DNA of 64,000 bases from Vibrio sp. ED004 (GTDB lineage Bacteria > Pseudomonadota > Gammaproteobacteria > Enterobacterales > Vibrionaceae), in contig NZ_CP066149.1 in NCBI RefSeq assembly GCF_023206395.1, positions 558,001 through 622,000 on the forward strand, given 5' to 3'. The notes under the pieces are model-generated. The model did no database searches. It was not told the DNA's origin and was given only the letters and a program-made list of their open reading frames with translations. Positions within the stretch are counted from its first letter, which is position 1. Each line of letters starts with the position of its first letter. Below, one piece after another: positions 57,736 to 64,000 of the stretch. The translations under genes were made by a program, and so were the position numbers.

Positions 57736-59907
57736 TTATTCGCTCAACCGCTGATTCCACAGTCGGGCATAAAGTTGATTTTGTTGCAGTAGTTCGTCAT
57801 GGCTGCCCTGTTCGATAATCTGACCTTTATCCATCACCAAAATACGGTCAGCATGACGTAAGGTGTTTAATCTATGCGCAATACTAATCACCGTTCTACC
57901 CTGCGTAATTGCCTGCATGTTGCTCATCACTGCCGCTTCCGATTCATAATCGAGCGCACTGGTAGCTTCATCGAGCAATAAAATGCCCGGATTGGTTAAC
58001 AGGGCGCGAGCAAGAGCAATACGCTGGCGTTGTCCGCCAGATAAACGCGCACCACGTTCGCCCACTTGGGTTTGGTAACCTTGTGGTAAGCTGCTGATAA
58101 AACTATGAGCTCCGCTGGTGGTGGCTGCAGCAAGTATTTGTTCGTCGGTCGCATCAGGTACACAGATTTTAATGTTGTCAGCAATGCTGCCTGAATACAG
58201 GCGACTTTCTTGCAGTACCACACTCATGTTGCGACGTAAGGCAACGGGATCCGCTATCGCTAAATCAATACCGTCAACCATCACTTGCCCATGTTGCGGT
58301 ACATAAAGGCGTTGCAACAGGCGGGTTAACGTCGACTTGCCCGAGCCAGAAGGGCCGGTTATGCCAATAAACTCACCCGGCTTAATATCCAGATTTAAGT
58401 TACGTAGTACTTCTTGACTGTCTTCACTATAGCGAAAGCGCACACCTTGAAAGCTCACACTGCCTGACAGAGTTGGTACTGACGCTAACCCTTGATTGCC
58501 ACTTTCTGTCTCCTGGTCAAGAATGTCGCCAATTCTGCGCAATGAAATTAAAGTATGTTGAAAGTCTTGCCACATTTGCGCTAAACGAAGAATCGGCTGA
58601 GTAACATGGCCCGATAGCATGTTAAATGCCACTAAGCCACCAACAGTTAGCGCACCATCCATCACCAACGTGACTCCCCACCACAACAATATTGCCGAGG
58701 TGATCTTTTGCACTAAACCAATGCCTTGACCAGCAATAATACCTACCACTCGAGCGCCAAACAGTGCACGAATATAGTCAGCTAACTGTCTTTGCCATTG
58801 TTTTTGAAAGCGAGTTTCAGTAGCTGAAGTTTTTATCGTTTCGATGCCTGTTACCGCTTCAGTTAAAAATGCAGTATTCTCAGCACCTAGTTCATACTCT
58901 TTGGTAACTTTGGCGCGTAGTACTGGCCCTACGGTTAACCAAAATAAGAAGTACACCACCAGTGAACCCAGTACCAGCCAAGTTAGTTCACTGCTGTAGG
59001 CAAACATTACCGCGATAAATAGGCCGATAAAGGCTAAGTCTAAAATCATGGTCAGCGCAGAGCCTGTTAAGAACTGGCGAATTTGTCCTATTTCTCGAAT
59101 ACGCGCAATAATTTCGCCGCTTTGGCGTTGTTGAAAATAGCCCAGAGGCAGTGATACCAAGTGCTGAAACAAACGGCTGGACAACTCACTGTTAACCTTG
59201 CTGGCTAAATTGGTAAATAACCAGGAACGAATGTAGTTAAATAAGGGTTCAGAAATGGCCAGTGCCAGCATTGCAAACCCCAGCACTTGTAGGCTGGAAA
59301 GGCTACGGCTAACCAATACCCGGTCAATAACATTTTCAAACAATAGTGGTGTCACCAAAGGAATAAGCTGAAGTAACAAAGACACGACAATAACGGTGCG
59401 AAACTGCGCAGCATGTTTAGTAATGGAAGGCACAAACCAACCAATGCCAAATTTACGTTTTACTTCAGTTTGTCTCGGTTGAGCTAATAAGAGTACTTCT
59501 GATGACCAAATAGCGCCCAAATCATCTAGCGTAAGTGTATGCAATAAACCAGTAGCGGGGTTAAACAATGTCGCTTCATGTTCATCAACAACGTTGAGGG
59601 TGTGCCAACCTTGGCAAGTTTTTACTAGCGCAGGTAATGCAACCCTAGCCAGTTTGTCTAACGCCACGTGTTGCGTACGTGCTCTTAAGCCTAACCACTT
59701 GGCACAGCGGTTCAGATCAAACTCACCAAGCGTTTCACTGCCTAAACGATGCGCTAATTGTGCTACATCTGCATTAATATCAAATGCTTGTGCCGCGTGC
59801 ACTAGTGCTGTTAACGCTAACATTTGCTCATGGCTGGCAGAAACGGTATCTTCAGCGGTTTCATTGCTCAGTTCAGCTGCATTTGAGGTGATAGTTGCAG
59901 TGGTCAT
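57736..59907 (-). CDS. Type I secretion ABC exporter, RtxE-like position
   Basis: 723 residues. The N-terminal C39-like domain (about 25-145) lacks the catalytic Cys motif, so it would hold rather than cleave the substrate. Six transmembrane segments lie at about 165-440. The ATPase has Walker A GPSGSGKST, signature LSGGQRQR and Walker B ILLLDEATSALD, all intact. Its start ATG overlaps the stop of the adaptor gene. It would pair with the other exporter (61289) as RtxB/RtxE do. Confidence 0.93.
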   Translation of the reverse strand: MTTATITSNAAELSNETAEDTVSASHEQMLALTALVHAAQAFDINADVAQLAHRLGSETLGEFDLNRCAKWLGLRARTQHVALDKLARVALPALVKTCQGWHTLNVVDEHEATLFNPATGLLHTLTLDDLGAIWSSEVLLLAQPRQTEVKRKFGIGWFVPSITKHAAQFRTVIVVSLLLQLIPLVTPLLFENVIDRVLVSRSLSSLQVLGFAMLALAISEPLFNYIRSWLFTNLASKVNSELSSRLFQHLVSLPLGYFQQRQSGEIIARIREIGQIRQFLTGSALTMILDLAFIGLFIAVMFAYSSELTWLVLGSLVVYFLFWLTVGPVLRAKVTKEYELGAENTAFLTEAVTGIETIKTSATETRFQKQWQRQLADYIRALFGARVVGIIAGQGIGLVQKITSAILLWWGVTLVMDGALTVGGLVAFNMLSGHVTQPILRLAQMWQDFQHTLISLRRIGDILDQETESGNQGLASVPTLSGSVSFQGVRFRYSEDSQEVLRNLNLDIKPGEFIGITGPSGSGKSTLTRLLQRLYVPQHGQVMVDGIDLAIADPVALRRNMSVVLQESRLYSGSIADNIKICVPDATDEQILAAATTSGAHSFISSLPQGYQTQVGERGARLSGGQRQRIALARALLTNPGILLLDEATSALDYESEAAVMSNMQAITQGRTVISIAHRLNTLRHADRILVMDKGQIIEQGSHDELLQQNQLYARLWNQRLSE

Positions 59908-61289
59908 TATCTTTCTCCTAATGCTTCAGATTGATATTGCTGAATAGGACTTAGAAGATAATCAATCACCCGTCTATCACCGGTACGAATTTCTGCGCTA
60001 ATACTCATACCGGCTTGTAATGGCACGCGTTTGTCTTCAACCAAAATATCACTGTCACTAATCAGAATTTTGGCAGGGAAAACCAAGCCAAATTGTTCGT
60101 TCTCAACTGAGTCGCGTGAAACATAAGCCAGTTTTCCGCTGATAGTGCCGTAACGTGTGTATGGGAAAGCATCTATTTTGATTTCGACTTCCTGCCCGCG
60201 ATAAACAAAACCTACATCTTTGTTTAACACCATCACTTCAGCCTCTAACGCCATGCCATCAGGAACAATAACCATCAGTTGCTGAGCAGGTTGCACCACG
60301 CCGCCCAACGTATGCACAGCAAGCTGCTGAACAACGCCATCAACCGGAGCCACTAAGTTATGTTGGCGACGCTTTTCTTTTATTTGTACTAATTGCTGTG
60401 TCAGTACAGCCAGATTAGCTTGTGCTTGACTTAACTTATCGAAAGTCTCACGCCTCGTTTTAGCAACAAAGTTTTCTTGTTCATGCAATAAGCGCTGTAC
60501 TTGAGCTAATAGCACAGAGAGCTCACCTTGTTTTTGTGAATGGGTTCGACGAATTTCTAGGGTTTCACTTTCTAGCCTCAACAAATCCATCAATGGAAAT
60601 TGATTAGCATCAGCTAATGTTTTACTGGCGTTAAAACGTTTATTCGCGTTCTTTTCTAATTGCTGTAGCTCAACCAGTTCATTTTCTAACGCGATGCGCT
60701 CAGCTTCATTAACCTTTAACTGGCTTTTATAGCTAGCTAACTGCGTGCTGATATCACGCCATTCACTCGTTAAGAACGCACGTGCCGTATCAACTTGCTG
60801 TATTGAAGCCGTCTCAGGGGGGGCGAATTGACTTAGAGGGTCATCACTTAATAGTGCCTGCAAGCGTGATTTTTCTAGCTGCTGAAACACAATTTGTGCG
60901 TGTAACTCTTCTACTTTTGCTTTTATACCAACCGTGTTTAATGCAATTAAAACATCGCCCGCTTTAACACTTTGCCCATTGGCAACATTAATACGGGCTA
61001 TTTCTCCTGCTTCAGCAGCTTGTACGACTTTTGAGTTGCTGCTAACAATCAATCGTCCTGTCGCTTGAGCGTGAATATCTAACTTACCAACAATAGACCA
61101 CGCTAATATGGCAACCAGTAATAACGTAATGCCGATAGCTAATCGTTTAGTCCAAGGCGCGGGTGGACGGTCTACTATTTCTAAATATCCCGGCTGAAAT
61201 TCATATTCTTGTTGACTTAGTTCGATTTTTTTAGGTTCTTGTTTCTGGCTCTTAATTGCCTGACGAGCGGTGTTAATATGCTTGAGCAT
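59907..61289 (-). CDS. HlyD-family membrane fusion (adaptor) protein
   Basis: 460 residues. One N-terminal membrane segment (about residues 50-72), biotinyl-lipoyl-like halves (about 90-125 and 320-370) separated by long coiled coils, and the C-terminal HlyD signature region GMSISAEIRTGDRRVIDYLLSPI. It bridges the ABC exporters to an outer-membrane TolC-type channel. I start it at the ATG at 61289, which overlaps the stop of the upstream exporter (TAATG); the frame is open back to 61328. It also overlaps the next exporter at 59907. Confidence 0.94.
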   Translation of the reverse strand: MLKHINTARQAIKSQKQEPKKIELSQQEYEFQPGYLEIVDRPPAPWTKRLAIGITLLLVAILAWSIVGKLDIHAQATGRLIVSSNSKVVQAAEAGEIARINVANGQSVKAGDVLIALNTVGIKAKVEELHAQIVFQQLEKSRLQALLSDDPLSQFAPPETASIQQVDTARAFLTSEWRDISTQLASYKSQLKVNEAERIALENELVELQQLEKNANKRFNASKTLADANQFPLMDLLRLESETLEIRRTHSQKQGELSVLLAQVQRLLHEQENFVAKTRRETFDKLSQAQANLAVLTQQLVQIKEKRRQHNLVAPVDGVVQQLAVHTLGGVVQPAQQLMVIVPDGMALEAEVMVLNKDVGFVYRGQEVEIKIDAFPYTRYGTISGKLAYVSRDSVENEQFGLVFPAKILISDSDILVEDKRVPLQAGMSISAEIRTGDRRVIDYLLSPIQQYQSEALGER

Positions 61290-63412
61290 TACGCTACCTC
61301 CTCTGTTAGGTCCTGTTGAAGCTGCCAAAGGCGTGCGTAGGTACCTTGTAAACTGATTAACTGTTGATGAGTGCCCATTTCGGTGATCTTTCCTTGCTCT
61401 AAGGTGATAATACGATCACAGCTCTTTACAGTGCTCAGACGGTGAGCAACAATAAACACGGTGCGGTTATTGGCAATTTCTGCCATGTTTTGTTGGATCA
61501 TGGCCTGAGATTCATCATCTAATGCACTGGTCGCTTCGTCTAAAATAAGTAGTCTTGGATCGCCCATTAAAGCGCGAGCAAAGGCGATGCGTTGGCGCTG
61601 GCCACCAGAAAGTGATTCCCCCCCTTCCGATAACACCGTGTCGTAACCTAGAGATAAGCGCAAAATAAAATCATGAGCACCAGCCAACTTAGCCATCTGA
61701 ATAACGTCATCTAATGACGCATTCGGTGTTTTGAGTGCAATGTTGTCGCGTACGCTACGGTTGTATAAGTAGTTTTCCTGTAACACGACACCAATTTGGC
61801 TACGCAGGTAATGAGGATCTAAGGTGTCCATTGATTTACCATCAAGCAATACACGTCCTTGCTGTGGGCTGTATAACTTCATCAACAAGCGAGTAAGTGT
61901 TGATTTACCTGAGCCAGAGGGCCCGACAATACCGATGCTTTCTCCTGCATGTATTGTTAGGGTGAGATTGTCTATTACTGGGTTACTACCGTCAGGCTGA
62001 TAACTAAAGCTAATGTTATCAAAGATGATATTTCCTTTAAGTGATGTGTCCGGAGTGAATTTTCCCTGCTCTTGTTCAACGGGTAGGTTGAGCATGTCTC
62101 CTAGTTTGTCTACTGCGACTCGGGTTTGGACAAACTGTTGCCATAACTCAATCAGCTTGGCGATTGGTTGTAATACATGATTCACCATCATGTTAAAGGC
62201 AATGAGCTGACCTATTGTCATTTCCAGTGACATCACCAGGTTGGCACCAATCCAAATGACGCCAACAGTGGTGACTTTCTGTAGCAAGGTCACGGTTTGT
62301 GAAATTTGGTTATTAATAACCTGGGTTTCAAAGCCGGCTTCCACCATATCTTTGGTTTGTGATTCCCAGCGGCGCTGCATCTTTGGCTCGATAGCTAAAC
62401 TTTTAAGGGTTTCACTGCTACTTACTGTTTCATTCAAGAAAGCACTATTTACCGCTGAGGTTTGAAATTGATGTTCAATTTTCTCTTGTAAAGGTTTAGT
62501 GCTAAAGCAAGCAATTAAGAAATACAAAGGTAGTGTAGCTAATACTAATAGCGTCAGCATAGGTGATAACCAATACATGACCCCAAAAAAGACAAAGGTA
62601 AACAATAAATCAACACTTAACGTCAGCATAGAGCCCGTTAGGAAATCACGAATACTGTCTAATTCCTGCACGCGCATGATGATGGCGCCAACTTGACGTT
62701 GTTTAAAGTAATTAAGCGGTAAGCCGAGTAAATGACGGAAGAGTTTAATGCCTAAACCAATATCAATTCGGCTTGAGGTGTGAACAAAAATATATTCTCT
62801 TAGCCCTTTTAGTATCACCTCAAAGACACCAACAACAACAAGTACGACAACTAAGACATCTAAAGTAGCCAGCGCTTGATGCACCAAAACTTTATCCATA
62901 ATGACTTGAAAAAACAGTGGTGTTACCAATGCCAACAACTGGAGCATAAGGGAAAAAACAATGACTTGGCTAAACAATTTGCGATGGCGAATAAACTCAG
63001 GGATGAACCAGCTAACATCAAATCGTAAAGCTGGACCTAGCAGCACAATGACTTCACCTGACCATTCTTGCTCCAGTTCAGCTAATGTAAGCTGGCTAGG
63101 GGCTGAATTATCAGTAAATTGTACGAGTGCATGCTCAGTTGATACTTTCGCTAGCAGGGCAAATTTACCTGACTTCAGTCGGAAGATCAGCGGCAATTGC
63201 TGCGCATTTAATTTTTGATAAGCAACCTGCTTTAATTTAGCCGATACTTTTTGAGCTCGGCTAAATTGTGCGAGCTGCTTTTTAAAAGGAGAGGATGTAT
63301 GCTTGCTATAATCATAATCATCAGCTTGCTCCCCATTAAGTTGCATTAATAATGTTAAGCAACTAAAAGCAGACTCAATATCTCCAACCGCGTATTTATC
63401 TAGCTTCAACAT
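61289..63412 (-). CDS. Type I secretion ABC exporter, RtxB-like position
   Basis: 707 residues. The N-terminal C39-like domain (about 1-125) again has no DCG-type protease motif. Six transmembrane segments lie at about 150-425. The ATPase has Walker A GPSGSGKST, signature LSGGQRQR and Walker B LLILDEATSALD. It is the first gene of the four-gene run. The ribosome site is weak, and the promoter probably lies in the AT-rich 380 bp upstream. Confidence 0.93.
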   Translation of the reverse strand: MLKLDKYAVGDIESAFSCLTLLMQLNGEQADDYDYSKHTSSPFKKQLAQFSRAQKVSAKLKQVAYQKLNAQQLPLIFRLKSGKFALLAKVSTEHALVQFTDNSAPSQLTLAELEQEWSGEVIVLLGPALRFDVSWFIPEFIRHRKLFSQVIVFSLMLQLLALVTPLFFQVIMDKVLVHQALATLDVLVVVLVVVGVFEVILKGLREYIFVHTSSRIDIGLGIKLFRHLLGLPLNYFKQRQVGAIIMRVQELDSIRDFLTGSMLTLSVDLLFTFVFFGVMYWLSPMLTLLVLATLPLYFLIACFSTKPLQEKIEHQFQTSAVNSAFLNETVSSSETLKSLAIEPKMQRRWESQTKDMVEAGFETQVINNQISQTVTLLQKVTTVGVIWIGANLVMSLEMTIGQLIAFNMMVNHVLQPIAKLIELWQQFVQTRVAVDKLGDMLNLPVEQEQGKFTPDTSLKGNIIFDNISFSYQPDGSNPVIDNLTLTIHAGESIGIVGPSGSGKSTLTRLLMKLYSPQQGRVLLDGKSMDTLDPHYLRSQIGVVLQENYLYNRSVRDNIALKTPNASLDDVIQMAKLAGAHDFILRLSLGYDTVLSEGGESLSGGQRQRIAFARALMGDPRLLILDEATSALDDESQAMIQQNMAEIANNRTVFIVAHRLSTVKSCDRIITLEQGKITEMGTHQQLISLQGTYARLWQLQQDLTEEVA

Positions 63413-63796
63413 ACATATTCACCGTTAATAACAATCACCGATTGATTATTACTTTTAAAAAACAACCGGCATGCATGAATAGGCATAAATCGGCCAAGAG
63501 TATTAGCTAGAGAAAAACGAATATTCGAGCGGTGAAAAGGTTTAACAGTGGAATTTGTATATACCGTGCTTAGTCTGCTACCACGCCGGCTATTTACTGA
63601 GGGTGTATGCACGGCCTTCAACAGTAATACACATTTATACTTTAAGTTCATCACTGACTCCGTTTAATTCAAGTGGAGTGATTATAAAAAATTATGGTTA
63701 ATACAATGTTGGTTAATTGTATGGAAATGTAAGCAAAATCGTTACATTATTAATTGAATAAATGGTCAACTAGAGCCAGGGTGACCGCATGAGTGC
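63413..63796 (-). promoter_or_regulatory. AT-rich region upstream of the RTX/type I secretion operon
   Basis: About 384 bp with the probable promoter of the exporter operon. An 82-residue minus frame (63406-63654) overlaps the exporter start and looks like chance. No clear operator is visible. Confidence 0.4.
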
Positions 63797-64000
63797 CTAG
63801 TTTTTCACCACCCGAGTAAAACCAGCACTTAATACAGCCTCTAGCATTGATGTATTCATCATGCAGCGCTTTTGCTAACCAACAATGCTTAGCTTGGTTA
63901 GCTCTTCTCGGAGCATGTTCAAGCTCATATGACGTAGGCATGATAGGTTCTCTGCACCGTGATCTTTGTATATCTGGCACGCATCTTCATTCTGATCAAA
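63797..64000 (-). pseudogene. ISAs1-like transposase remnant, cut by the window edge
   Basis: The minus-strand frame from the edge reads QIYKDHGAENLSCLRHMSLN and ends MLEAVLSAGFTRVVKN before TAG at 63797. The AENxxxLRHxxLNxL pattern is the C-terminus of ISAs1-family transposases. An in-frame TAG at 63875-63877 interrupts it after SIVG. Most of the gene lies outside the window. Confidence 0.6.

Noticed and set aside
63406..63654. 82-residue minus-strand ORF before the first exporter
   Set aside because: Overlaps the exporter start and has no family features; probably chance.
63750..63980. 76-residue minus-strand ORF at the right edge
   Set aside because: The neighbouring frame gives the ISAs1-like transposase tail, so this one is its shadow.

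Overview
The window looks like a Vibrio chromosome, most plausibly the Splendidus clade or a close relative; the species is inferred from gene content and order and was not tested. The signs are rsxCDGE-nth with a very repetitive RsxC tail, sodium-motor motY divergent from rnt, the VC2046-type protein, adhE next to ychE, and yejKLM.

Positions 1 to about 39.97 kb are mostly core genes. In order they are: the 3' part of the Rnf/Rsx electron-transport operon with nth; a P-type Ca2+-ATPase; gloA; a small protein behind a near-consensus Fur box; motY / rnt; an NhaC-like transporter; a response regulator with a BvgS/EvgS-like hybrid histidine kinase; a DsbA-like protein, grxD and sodB; a VC2046-type protein; an SDR protein that has lost its catalytic Tyr and Lys; adhE / ychE; an ion channel with a zinc-ribbon tail; an orphan type IV pilin-like protein; asd; nhaC; a lipoprotein; a membrane-bound Hpt protein; yejK / yejLM; and tRNA-Ser(UGA). 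One foreign block interrupts this: at 22.85-24.76 kb a decayed ISL3-family element, still flanked by 8-bp target duplications, sits in the U-tract side of the adhE terminator and carries a nested IS200/IS605-type element.

From tRNA-Ser (39.835 kb) to the right end the DNA is accessory. The first module looks like a decaying integrated mobilizable element: a tyrosine recombinase beside the tRNA, an overlapping small ORF, a coiled-coil ORF that has lost its start, a frameshifted MOBV-type relaxase with an A19 tract, a hairpin cluster that could be oriT, and a second tyrosine recombinase. Next come an orphan AbiEi-type antitoxin/regulator with its own inverted-repeat operator, unknown small ORFs, IS5-type remnants and a complete IS66-family element (47.64-50.26 kb).

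The last 13 kb is one apparent co-directional (minus-strand) unit: an ABC exporter, an HlyD-type adaptor, a second ABC exporter and a 2400-residue RTX-repeat protein. Two ABC exporters around one adaptor is the rtxB-rtxD-rtxE plan of MARTX type I secretion, but here the cargo is a different, non-MARTX RTX protein, with no acyltransferase and no TolC in the window. I consider this the most interesting system here. The right edge cuts into an ISAs1-like transposase remnant with an internal stop. No right-hand copy of the tRNA attachment sequence was found, so the island probably continues beyond the window or has lost that end.
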